From: Chara braunii
Taxonomy: Eukaryota > Streptophyta > Charophyceae > Charales > Characeae
Assembly: GCA_003427395.1 (NCBI GenBank)
Contig: BFEA01000858.1
Coordinates: 185,362-230,485, forward strand
DNA length: 45,124 nt
Direction: 5' to 3'
Under the pieces are notes generated by a model. It was not told where the DNA came from and ran no database searches. It was given only the letters and a program-made list of their open reading frames with translations. Made by a program: the position numbers and the translations under genes. This document shows, in pieces, positions 20,168-30,423 of the stretch. Every line of letters begins with the position of its first letter. Position 1 is the stretch's first letter.

Positions 20168-20768
20168 CTGGGAATTCCCAATAAGTTTGGGGATACCCAG
20201 TGCTTTGTTTATTTTGGTTTTGATCGGAGCGTCATGCCCTTCTATAAGTTTAGGGGGTCTGATTGCTCTTGAGGCTGGAGAGACCCAGTGATGTGGTTTT
20301 GCATTGAGGATCAGGCTGTTCTATAAGTTTAGGTGGCCTGACTGCTCTGACTTGAGAGGGCTGAATGTGGTTGACTTTTTAGGGACCAAGTGCATTCTGT
20401 AAGTTCAGGTGTCTTGGTCGCCTTGATTATTTTGGGTTTTCCCATGTTTATTTTGTTCTGAACAAGGAGGTCTAAGCTGTTCTATGAGTTAGGTGGCTCA
20501 ACCTCTTCCTGTTTTTATTATGAGGAAAATAACTTGACAAAGGGCAGATCGTTTTGTAAGTTCAGGTGATCTAGCCCAATGCCACACACATAATGGATCA
20601 GGGAGAAACAAATCAGGTAGAGAGTTAGACTGTTCTGTAAGTTCAGGTGGTCTGACTCAAGCCTCGCACATGCTAGAACCCAATGGTTACAATTTGGTTA
20701 TACTCTATTATTATTCTATTTAAGAAGAAACTAGTCAGACCGTTCTATAAGTTTAGGTGGTCTGACTA
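20168..20768 (+). repeat. LTR hairpin array A: eight units with conserved apical core
   Basis: Eight units share a core close to TTCTATAAGTTTAGGTG, spaced about 75-95 bp. Outer arms differ but pair: CTGGG/CCCAG (20168/20196), TCAGGC/GCCTGA (20311/20336), GACCAAG/CTTGGTC (20384/20413), GGGCAGATC/GATCTAGCCC (20542/20568), GAGTTAGAC/GTCTGACTC (20622/20650), TAGTCAGACC/GGTCTGACTA (20732/20759). Weaker arms occur near 20231 and 20467. The core itself alternates CTA..TAG, CTG..CAG and CCCAA..TTGGG around TAAGT(T), again keeping complementarity. Confidence 0.8.
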
Positions 20769-21017
20769 TAGCCTATCACAACCTAAAGAGAGTACAATTA
20801 AGAATATAACCGGTGGTAAGTTGGGGCAGGCTGAACTTAAGTTAGCTCAGTCCTATGCAGCCTTAGAAGACTAAGTGCAAACAATTATATATAACCTGGC
20901 TATTTAAACAGTTCAGGGCGACTAGAATGGTCTAGTCATATGCCCAAAGAAGAGAGAAGTAATTTTGGCCTCTGTTTTGTGTATTTTCTGGGATCAATTT
21001 TTATACTGGCTTTGTAT

Positions 21018-21554
21018 AAATTTTGGCAAGCTACTTCCTCTACGGGAAGCGATGCCGAAATTTCTACAAATCCACGGAGTTGGTCAATTTTTGACTTGTC
21101 AAAGTTCAACTCGTCTTTTCGTTATATATGACCTCGTAAAAATCTGGAAAGTCTCCTTCTCTAAAGGGAGTGCTGCCCAAAGTTTTGCTAATTCAAGGAG
21201 TTAGACAAAATTGGACTTTGAGAAGTCAAAGTTATTCTCAAATTATGGACTTAGCTTTATATCAATTTTGGGAAAGTACTTTTCTTAAGGCAGTGCTGCC
21301 GAAATTTCTGCAAAACTAAGGGGTTAGTTAAATCTTGTCTAAGTTGAACTCAAGTTGTCTTTTGAGTTCATATCTAACTCAGTATAAATCTGGGAAGTCT
21401 CCCTTTCTAAAGGGAGTGCTGTCCAAATTTCTACTAATTCAGGGAGTTAGATAAAATTTAACTTTTAAGAGTTAGAGATTATTTCTGGTTTCATATTTGG
21501 ACTTATATAATTTCTGGAAAGACACTTTTCCTACGGGAAACACTGCCGAAATTT
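21018..21554 (+). repeat. LTR hairpin array B: five ~120-bp tandem units
   Basis: Five tandem units begin near 21018, 21139, 21264, 21386 and 21509. Each has an outer stem of the type AAATYTGG/CCRAAATTT enclosing a variable inner stem: CTTCC/GGAAG (21034/21045), CTCCTT/AAGGGAG (21053/21064 +100), CTCCCTTT/AAAGGGAG (21399/21409) and TTTCC/GGAAA (21527/21536). The third unit has a weak inner stem. Between hairpins are AAGTCAAAGTT-type stretches. Confidence 0.75.
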
Positions 21555-23351
21555 TCTTAGTCTAAAGGAGATAGATTATATTTTAACAGGTGGCGATATT
21601 TTAACAGGTGGCGATTCTGGTAGTCCGCTCTGAATAGGGGAGATTTTATCATGAGTCTACCTTTCTTTGGGCACTTGCTTAGAGGTAGTCTTAGATATAG
21701 TTAACTAGGCCGATTTGGGTTAGATCATGATATGGAGATTGTTCTCCATGGACTTATAGGTTTAGCCTGGGGCATTGACCTGTCTTGTGTTACAGGTCCT
21801 CTTGACCGTGTGATTCAGGATTTGGGCTAAATTCAGCTTGATCCGACGAGGATCATCTTCTGTTATCACAGATAACAGGTCGGTTGCCGATTCGTCGGTT
21901 TGCGATTCAACTTCAATCCACTCTTGCCACTCAACCTAAAGGCTTTAGCCCTGTGGTTTGAATTGTTTCATTGTGTTTTCACCCGGATTTTATTGAATGG
22001 TCATTTAACAAAAGTTCTGAGTATTTATTTTGGGGAGTTGCACACGATTGAGGTCTGTATGGCTAAAGCAAGGGGTATGAGCATAGAGAATGGTTGAAGT
22101 TGACCCCTTGTAGTGCGTGGATTTTTGTTGAATCTTTGATGTGATTGCAGCTATGTTTGTGGTTCGGACTCTGGATGTGATTGTCTGCGATTACATACAT
22201 ATATGGCTGAGAGGAGTCCCACTGTGACTGTGAGAAGTGATCATCCTATATAAATAAACCCTATGTATATATTTATATGTGCCTTAGGTAGGCACGCGAC
22301 TTACAGTGATCGTGCGCAAGGGTTAACTAGATTATGGGTTGAGAGAGAAGGAAGACCCTCTGTTATTCTTTGCTTTTTAAATTTCTATGGTTGGACGTTG
22401 TAGTCCGTGGCAGCCGTCAAAATCAAACCCCTTGACATCTGTCTAGGCCTGGAGCGGGGCTCATCTCCACGACAGTAAGAAACGATTGTCACCATAAGTA
22501 TGAACCTGTGTACCACCCACTCTGCAGAGGGTGCAAAAGAGGGTGTGTGGTCTTCAACCACGTATGGCGGTTGTCCAGCGTCGAGAGATTAACCCTCAAG
22601 GCGCGTGTCAACCGACACCTGAGTGTCGAACGCGACCCTCAAGATTAAAGAGGATCGAGTGAGTATGAGTACTACATAGTACGCCATCATTACGACTGCT
22701 TGGCCTGCATTGCGAGTCGATATGAGTTAGCCCTGCGTCCGCGCGGTTTTATACTAAGTCTCGCGCACGACGCCTATCCGATTTCCGCATCGGAAAGTTA
22801 TGGGATGGCTACCGAGGGGCTAGGAGCGTTGTCGCGTTGGTTGTGTTATGTCATTTTGTGTGTGTGTGTGTATATTTTATTTTTTTGTGTTCGTAAAGTG
22901 GTGTGTGCGTGGTGTGTGGGATGCGTCCTAGTCGACCGACGACGAGCCGCGCTTGGGACATCAGCCCCCCAAGATGTCGGTTCACGTACGGGTCCGACGT
23001 AGGCGTATTACCGCTCGTACCCCCTATGCTATAGCGAATGAGAAACGCCCTCGGCTGGTCCACCTCTGCGATTGGAGTTGATCAACTTTCGTACTGTGGA
23101 CTAGTAACTCGGCGGGGATACGCCCACCGAAGGGAGGTGACAGTTCCTGTAAGGTGGATGTAAGTCGTGCCTCGCGTAGGCCCTATCCTGTCGTAGGGGC
23201 TCGCGAGAGGTATGGCTGGCGCACTCGGCCGGAGCGGCTTGCGAAAACTCTATGTATGTTTGCAACACAGGATTTAAAACAACTCCCGCGTGACGCGGCC
23301 GGGAGGGTCTTGCGCTGCCCCGTGCGGTGCCGGGCCGATGCGCTCGACAGG

Positions 23352-23369
23352 TGGCGCCGTTGCCGGAGA
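23352..23369 (+). other. Primer binding site, tRNA-Asp type
   Basis: TGGCGCCGTTGCCGGAGA starts two bases after the LTR end. It is complementary to the 3' end of plant tRNA-Asp except for one base (A for G near the end). The site in the minus element differs at another base, so their consensus is a perfect match. Confidence 0.9.
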
Positions 23370-23370
23370 T

Positions 23371-23387
23371 AACGGTTGCCTACCGTT
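23371..23387 (+). promoter_or_regulatory. Hairpin directly after the PBS
   Basis: AACGGT-TGCCT-ACCGTT forms a perfect 6-bp stem; the minus element keeps 5 bp (ACGGT/ACCGT at 40372-40386). Position suggests an RNA element of the packaging or dimerisation type, by analogy only. Confidence 0.5.
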
Positions 23388-25580
23388 GTCCCTGGTGGAA
23401 CGACATCCGGGTATTGGAAGTGAGAAAATAGGCAAAAATGAGAAGTTTTTGTTAGGACTATATGAGCAATTGAGTGATGTCTTGACTATTGTTGGAAATG
23501 TCGTATGATTGTGAGATCCTTAAGGATTGAGCCTAGATTTGAGGTAGGCTGATGATCCAGGCGAGATAACCACTTCTGCTTATTGATTGGTATAGAGAGA
23601 ACGGTTGGTTACAAACGATGTTAGATAAAGCATGAAGTGAGGGTTGATTGTGTGACTTGGTTTTTATCGAGACGACTGGGTTTTGATTAACGAGGTGTGA
23701 GTGGCTCAAGAGTGATAAGTGTTTTGATTATGTGTTCAAGAGCGCTGACTTGCATAATGATAATTGGAATTGATAACCCTTCTGATCAGATGGCCGACAG
23801 ATTTGGATGATGTTTTGCCTACCTGATATGACTAAGTCTAAGCATGGTTATTGTGAGAGTTCGCCCTATGAGGTACCTTTTTTTTTTTTTGATTACCATA
23901 AGAGTCATCTGAGTCGTTGGAGGCTAAGGATGAGTGAGATGACATTCCTCTGTCAAGAATTGGAAGTATAGATCCTCTCCTAGGTGTCAGGTTATAAGTC
24001 GTTGGGGCACTTCGAGGAGAGGTAGGTTAAGGAAAGCTGAAAGATATTATGAGTATGGACTGAGGTGTTTGAGTCTGTGCTCTAAGTGGTGGATCAATCT
24101 ATATAATCATGAAAGATAGTAGATCTGCATGACGCCCTCTCTACAAAAGTGGTATCTGACCCTAGAGGCAGTAAGAGTGACAGTAAAGGGGCTAACAATT
24201 AGGTCATCCCGTTAACTTTCGCTAGGACGATGGGATGTAGGTAATGTTAAACCTCCACTTGTACCTTTTCAGGTTTGCACCATTCACTTGAATCTATATG
24301 GAATTTGAACTAAGGACTTGAGGCTATTTTTCTCATGGGCTTTCTTTTGAGTTATATGTTAAATTTATTCATATATGCCAGGTTTTATTGTGAATAAGCT
24401 TGTTTTATGTTTATCTATGTGGGGCAATATACTTGATGATGTTTTGCTTGATGACTATCATTTTTTTATGATATTCACATAGGTTATTTATCTGAAACAC
24501 ATGTTTGGTCCTATCTTTTTACAAGGATTTATATGAGTGTCTCAAAGTCCAAATATTGATTTATGGTTGGTTGTTGAGTCTATGTATTTGGGTTGCTCTT
24601 CAAGAAAGGGGTAGGGGCCTTGCGCAGAATCCACGTCTGATGCGGATTCAGAGGTGAATGGAGTGACCACTTCGTTGGATAAGGATTTGTCTCATGGAGT
24701 GGTCAATATGTAGAGTCTACCCCTAGGAAGGTTGCAATCCTATGTTATTGTTCCTCTGAATGATGATTTTAAAGAAGTTATAGATTGTCTTGTAAGTAGT
24801 AGTGAGACCCACGCCGGAACTATGTTCCTGGTCCATAGTGGGGTGTTGTTATTGTATCTACTGTGATAAAATAACCACACAACTACTGAAAAGGAGGAAA
24901 GTATTTGGGCCTTGTTAGACTTGGTCTATGAGGGAAGCAACTGCTACGTGTCGCAGGAAGGTAGGGGGTGAATCCCCAACTTTCTTTGTGACAAGTGGGT
25001 TCACCAGCACGGGACGGGGCACCCCAAAGCGTGTATGGTGAGGTTACCTACCTTATCGACAAGGGTCTGCGAGGAACGAATGCTAGAATCGGAGGGAACA
25101 ACAGTGACGCTTAATCCTTGAGCGGGACTCAGGGACTTAAAGATGCTATCCATTCTAAAAAAAGGATTACACTGCCCTTCGCCAGAGTATACTTCTATCA
25201 AAGTTGGGGAGTAAAAGTGTGATATTCTTGTTATTATTATGTCTAAGAATGCTATTGGTTGGCACTTCCATCTTTAGTCATGACATATATATGATATGAT
25301 ATACCTGATGATATAAGCTTATCATTATGCGATAATTGTATATGTTTCTAGTGATTGACTGGCCTGAGTATGATGCATTTAATTTTTACGAGTATTATTT
25401 TTGTCAATTACTAAAATGTGATATATCATTTTTCAATAGTTATTATTATTATAAAATATTTTTGATATCTGTGAATGAACGATTATTATGATAATTTACC
25501 ACTATAAGTTTTTCTAAGTTGGATGGTCATAAATACTGGAAAGGATGAACTTAGTGAAATATTACTTGAGGCTAAGGCTT
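23388..25580 (+). other. Leader region of the plus-strand element, no gene seen
   Basis: Homologous in inverted orientation to about 40370-38200 of the minus element, including the blocks around 24640 (CCACGTCTGATGCGG) and 25010-25140. No convincing ORF in either copy. AT-rich between 25230 and 25520. It is a long untranslated leader (over 2 kb), as known for some plant gypsy elements. Confidence 0.7.
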
Positions 25581-25619
25581 TAGTAGTTGAGAACGTAGGA
25601 GTCGATGCCAGCATGATGA

Positions 25620-26361
25620 TGGAAGGCGTATGTTGGACGTTTGTCTGTGATGGGCAGAACCCAGACGGAGCTAAGGCAACTCAGGATGCCTTATGCTAGG
25701 GAAGATCCCAATATGGTCTTGCCAGTTGAAAGGGAAGGAGGACTCGAGATGTCCTTGCCAAGATGAGTTAGGGAGGGGGAATATATTTCTTCTTGGTAGG
25801 GCGTGCAGATGGATATGGGTATCTTCGCCTGGGTTGAGTCTGGGTTCAATGACGATCAGGAGTGTGCTATCGTAAGGGTGACTTTGTACGTTTCGTCGTC
25901 GTTTTGGGTCAGACATGAGATTGAGCTAGCATTGGGGCACGGGAGTATGCTTACTAGACCCTTGAGGGTAGCTGAGGGAGCTGCAACGAAATGGGCAAGA
26001 GAAAGAGACCATAAGGGAGAGGAGGAGGTGGTGACTCATGTAGAGGTCAAGCATGCTGAAGAGTTTGTACTTCCTTCAGCCCCGTTGAGAGTTGTTATGC
26101 CAGATTTTCTCGTAGAGAAGTGTTTTGGAGGACATGCAAAGGGTAGAAGTTGCAACAGAAGCTGCCTGCAGAGCGCGAGAGTGGGGATATGGGCGTTATA
26201 CATGTGAAATGATCTATGGTCTGTACTTAGACTTAAGATTTTTACCCCCCGGTCCTGGGTTTAGGAATATGGTCAATGTGGTTGACGCTTACGCTAGTTC
26301 CAATGACCCAGATGAGAGAGCTCAAGATTGGGACGAATTTCGAGTAGTACCAGGCCGATAA
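25620..26361 (+). pseudogene. Conserved ORF tract in the retroelement leader, unknown
   Basis: Reads GRTQTELRQLRMPYAR, VEREGGLEMSLPR, GEYISSW, then an open stretch (25803-26207) with SSFWVRHEIELALGHGS and LTRPLRVAEGAATKWARERD. In a second frame (26125-26361) it reads EWGYGRYTCEMIYGLYLDLRF and SSNDPDERAQDWDEF. The minus element encodes closely similar peptides at 38102-37440, with many differences conservative, so the tract was protein-coding in the ancestor. Stops and a frameshift break it in both copies. It may be an N-terminal part of gag or an extra ORF; no domain recognised. Confidence 0.45.
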
Positions 26362-26617
26362 AGAGTGCCCGAATACTCTGCTAAGTGCTTATCTCGCAGG
26401 CTTGTTTATGGCCGTCTTACTATGTAGTAAGAGTAGGAGGGTCAATGACATTTGTAGCAATGATTGATATCTGCCCATGATTAACTCTGAAAATTCTGCC
26501 TACGTGAGGCATATATTGTTTATGAGTCTCTCTAATGTTAGAGCAAAGTGACTAAAATATAGAGTTATATTGCGATCATCTGTTGTAAATTCTTTTTGAG
26601 AAGCGGTCTGATAAGCT

Positions 26618-27015
26618 TTGGTTTGCTATGCATATCAGGCCAACATCGACATCATGGCTAAAGAAAGTGGTTTCGCCAAGGTCCTACTTTGGAGAAGTAC
26701 GTGCCTCACTAAAGTATTCCTGCGCGAGTCAGTACAAGACGCAATGCCCCCAGACCTTCGAGTTTTGTTGTTTCAAGGGAAAAGTTTTTTCGACTTTCTG
26801 CACGACTATAAAGACTTTACCCTCGCGAAGATGTGGGATGAGAAAGCAATGTGGAGCATGCTGCCGCTGTTCGTCTGCGAAGAGTTGAGCGAGGAATATA
26901 CCTTTATACTAAAGTCGCGGACTTGGAGTGAGATGGAGACCGCTATGAGGTTAAGGTTTCTAGAAGGAGCACAGGGTCAGCAGAGTGGAAGCCATGTGCA
27001 ACCAGTCGGGGTCGC
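26618..27015 (+). CDS. gag-like capsid protein, 5' part, truncated by insertion
   Basis: An open frame starts MVCYAYQANIDIMAKESG and runs 132 codons before the minus-strand LTR begins at 27016; codons after that belong to the LTR. PDLRVLLFQGKSFFDFL, LHDYKDFTLAKMW, MLPLFVCEELSEEY and WSEMETAMRLRFLEGAQG follow the layout of retrotransposon Gag capsid segments (F-G-x-x-x-FL..Y, LP.F......, W....AMR.RF). Gag would coat element RNA in virus-like particles. No zinc knuckle is reached before truncation. The minus element has no counterpart here. Capsid assignment is by pattern only. Confidence 0.55.
27011..27015. other. Putative target site duplication of the minus-strand element
   Basis: GTCGC lies just outside the LTR end. 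A 5-bp duplication is usual for LTR elements; its partner would lie beyond the right edge of the window, after the 5' LTR. Confidence 0.4.
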
Positions 27016-28814
27016 TGTCGCGCGCATCGGTCTGGCACCGCACCAGGGCAGCGCGGGACCCTCCCGGCCGCGTCACGCAGGAGTTAGTTTAAATCCTTCG
27101 TCTCGAATATACATGGAGCTTCCACAAACCGCTCCGGCCGAGTGCGCCAGCCATACCTCTCGCGAGCCCCTACGACAGGATAGGGCCTACGCGAGGCACG
27201 ACTTACCTCCACCTTACGGGAGTTGTCACCTCCCTTCGGTGGGCGTATCCCCGCCGAGCTACCAGTCCACAATACGAAAACTAATCAGTTGCAATCGTAG
27301 AGGTGGACCAGCCGAGGGCGTTTCTCGTTCACTGTAGCATAGGGGGTACGCGTTGTAATACGCCTATCGGACCCGCACACGAAGCGACATCTTGGGGGGC
27401 TAAGGTCCCAAGCGCGGATCGTCGTCGGTCGACTAGGACACATCCCACACACCACGTGCACACCACTTTACGAACACAAAAATAAAACACACACACGCAC
27501 ACATACGAAACGACACAGCACAAACAACACGGCAACGCTCCTAGCCCCTCGGTAGCCAACCCATAACTTTCCAATGTGGAAATCGAATAGGCGTCGCGCG
27601 CGAGACTTAGTATAAAACCGCACGGACGCAGGGCTAACTCATATCGACTCGCAATGCAAGCGTACGCAAGCAGTCGCAATAATGGCGTACCATGTAGTAC
27701 CCATACTCATGCAGTCCTCGTTAATCTCGAGGGTCGCACTCGACACTCAAGTGTCGGCTGACACGCGACTTGAGGGTTAATCTCTCGACGTTGGACAACC
27801 GTCAAGCGCGGTTAAAGACCACACACCCTCTTCTGCACTCTGTGCAGAATGGGTGGTACACAGGTCCATACCTGTGGTGGCAGTCGTTTCTTACTGCCCT
27901 GGAGATGAACCCTACTCCAGGCCTGGATATAAGTCAAGGGGTTTAACTTTGACGACTGCCACGGACTACAACGTCCAACCATAAAATCTTTAAGAGCAAA
28001 CGATAAACGGGGATCTCACTTTTCTCTCAAATACATAATTTGTTTAACCCTTACGCGAGCTCACAATAGGCCGCACGAAACACTCAAGTCATATATATAC
28101 ACATATATACAGAGGGTTATTAATATAGGACAATCACTTCTCACAGTTACAGTGGGACTCCTCTCAGTCATATATATATATGTATGTGAGCGCAGACAAT
28201 TAAATCCCGAGTCCGAATCACCAAGCATACCTGCAATCACATCAAAGATTCAACTAGAAAGTCCATGCACTACACGGGCTCAACTTCAACTATTCTCTGC
28301 TCTCATACCCCTTGCTTTAACCATGCAAACCTCAACCTCAATGCAACTTTCCCGCAATAAAAATACTCAGTATCTTTGTTAAATAGCCATTCAATAAAGT
28401 CCGGGTAAAAACACAACAAAACAGATAAACCACGAGGCTAAAGCCTTTAGGTTGAGTGGCAGGAGTGAATTGGAATTGAATCGTAAACCGACCAATCGGC
28501 AACCGACCTATTATCAGTGATAAAAGAAGATGATCCCCAAGGGATCAAGCTGAATCTAGTCCAAATCCTGAATTGGATCGATCAAGATGGTCTGTAACAC
28601 AAGACAGGTCAATGCCCCGGGCTAAACCTATAAGTCGAAAGAGAACAACCTCTATATCACAATCTCACCCAAATCATCCTAGTTGATTACATCTAAGCCT
28701 AGCTCTAAGCAAATGCCCAAAGAAAGGCAAACTCATCACAGAATCTCCCCTATTTAGGGTGGATTACCAGAATCGCCACCTGTCAAAATACAACCTAACT
28801 CCTCTGAACTAAGA

Positions 28815-29358
28815 AAATTTCGGCAGCACTTCCCGTACGAAATGTGTCTTTCCAGAATTTATATAAGCTCAAATATGAAAAGCAGTAATAATCTTTAACT
28901 TTGGAAAGTCAAATTTTGTCTAACTCTTTGAATTAGTAAAAATTTGGGCGGCACTCCCTTTAGAAAGAGAGACTTCCCAGATTTATACTAAACCAGATTT
29001 GAACTCAAAAGACAATCTTGAGTTTAATTAAGACAAAATTCAACTAACTCCTTAGTTCTACAGAAATTTCAGCAACACTCCATTCAGAAAAGTGCGATTC
29101 CAAAATTTATACAAAGCTAAGTTCAAAATTTGAGAATAACTTTGACTTCTCAAAGTCCAATTTTGTCTAATTCCCTGAATTAGTAAAAATTTGGACAACA
29201 CTCCCTTTAGAAAAGGAGGCTTTCCAAATTTTTACTATGTCCGATATAAAGAAAAGACAACTCGAACTTTAACAAGTCAAAAATTGACTAACTCCTTTGA
29301 TTTTTAGAAATTTCGACAGCGCTTCCCGTAAAGAAAGTAGCTTACCAAAATTTATACA
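28815..29358 (-). repeat. Hairpin array B in the 3' LTR
   Basis: Five units homologous to 21018-21554 in reverse orientation, with the same ~120-bp period. Recognisable by the repeated GGCGGCACTCCCTTTAG-like and AAATTTGG blocks. Confidence 0.7.
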
Positions 29359-29917
29359 AAGCCAAGTATAACAAAAGATCCCAGAAAATGCAATAATTGA
29401 CCTAAGTAAAAAAAAAAACTATCACAGAAAATGGAGGAATTGAAACTAATTCCTATCGCTCTTGCACGTGGCGAGCAACTAAAGCAACTACCTATCAAAC
29501 TGAAATTCATACCAAGTAGTAACCTCACTCAGCCACATGCAGGCTAAACCACAAAGGTAAGTACTCTCACCATCCCAAGTTCATCTGGACATACAATAGT
29601 TCATAATCTTTCAGTAACTTAACCCCTTATACCCTGCTTACATAAGGCATAAAAGGTCAAGCCACCCAAACTTATGGAATGAGCCTAACTTGCCAAAGAG
29701 TATACACAAACAGGGGGCACAACTACTTTTCTCTTCTTCGCGCATATGACTAGGTCATTCTAGTCGCCCTGAACTGTTTAAATAGCAAGGTTATATATAA
29801 TTGTCTGAACTTAACCTTCTAAGGCTGCATAGGACTGAGCTAACTTAAGTTCAGCCTGCCACTTCTTACCATCAGTTTTATTCTTAGTTATACTCTCTTC
29901 ATGTTGTGATAGGCTGT

Positions 29918-30423
29918 AGTCAGACCACCTAAACTTATAGAACAGTCTTATTAGCTCGTGCTTAAAATAAAGTAGTAGTAAAATACAGCCAAGTTATAAC
30001 CATTGGGTTCCAGCATGTGCGAGGCTTTGAGCGAGACCCCTTGAACTTACAGAAGTGTCTAACTCTCTGCCAATTTTATTTCTCTCTGAATCACCATGTG
30101 CGTGGCATTGAGTCAGATCCCTTGAACTTACAGAAAGGTTTACCCTTTGCCAATGATTACTTCTTCAGAATAAAAGCAGAAAGAGACTAAGCCACCTAAA
30201 CTTATAGAACAACTCAGACCTCCTTGTTCAGAGAATAAATAAACAGAAAAGTCATCCACACTCAGCCCTCACAAGCCAGAGCAGTCAGGCCACCTAAACT
30301 TATAGAACAGCCTGACCCTCCATGAGCAATCAGACCCCCTAAACTTATAGAAGGGTCTGACGTTCCATGCAACCCAAAATAAACAAAGCACTGAGTTTCC
30401 CCAAACTTATGGGGACTTCCCAG
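29918..30423 (-). repeat. Hairpin array A in the 3' LTR
   Basis: Same motif array as 20168-20768, inverted. The unit at 30331-30359 has perfect 7-bp arms (CAGACCC/GGGTCTG) where the plus-copy unit has a mismatch. The unit nearest 30390-30423 has a CCCCA/TGGGG inner stem. A further related unit is near 29655-29690. Confidence 0.75.

Larger units (their letters stand above)
15611..23349 (+). repeat. 5' LTR of the plus-strand element (7739 bp)
   Basis: Begins TGTCGGTGCG and ends GCGCTCGACA, giving a 5-bp terminal inverted repeat. Homology with the minus-strand element starts exactly at this TGTCGG: the bases before it (GA-rich) do not match those before 34740 in the other copy. It contains a 5'-terminal hairpin, hairpin arrays A and B, and a GC-rich 3' third with a TTTTATACTA sequence (about 22746) that might act as a TATA box. 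No long ORF is credible. Divergence from the other LTRs is roughly 20-25 percent by eye. A G-rich tract followed by TGTTG at 18200-18214 is an internal feature under this interpretation. Confidence 0.7.
15611..27015 (+). mobile_element. Giant LTR retrotransposon, plus strand, interrupted (continues beyond the window)
   Basis: 5' LTR 15611-23349, PBS 23352-23369, leader with a conserved ORF tract, and the beginning of gag (26618 on). It is interrupted at 27015 by a related minus-strand element. The remainder, including pol and the 3' LTR, would lie beyond the window. LTR ends are TGTCG...CGACA. Ty3/gypsy-type affinity is inferred from the tRNA-Asp primer site and the gag-like segment; no pol is visible to confirm it. 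It lies in the GA-rich tail of R1. Confidence 0.75.

Noticed and set aside
20168-20768. CRISPR-like array
   Set aside because: Regularly spaced repeats, but units are degenerate, spacers are irregular and homologous between copies, and the context is a plant LTR with no cas genes.
22700-23372. Short frames near the 3' end of the LTR, repeated around 27100-27680 and 40360-41073
   Set aside because: They recur because the LTR recurs; stops and frame differ between copies, which argues against coding.
27016-27337. C-terminal extension of the gag frame
   Set aside because: From 27016 on it is the end of the minus-strand LTR; the openness is accidental.
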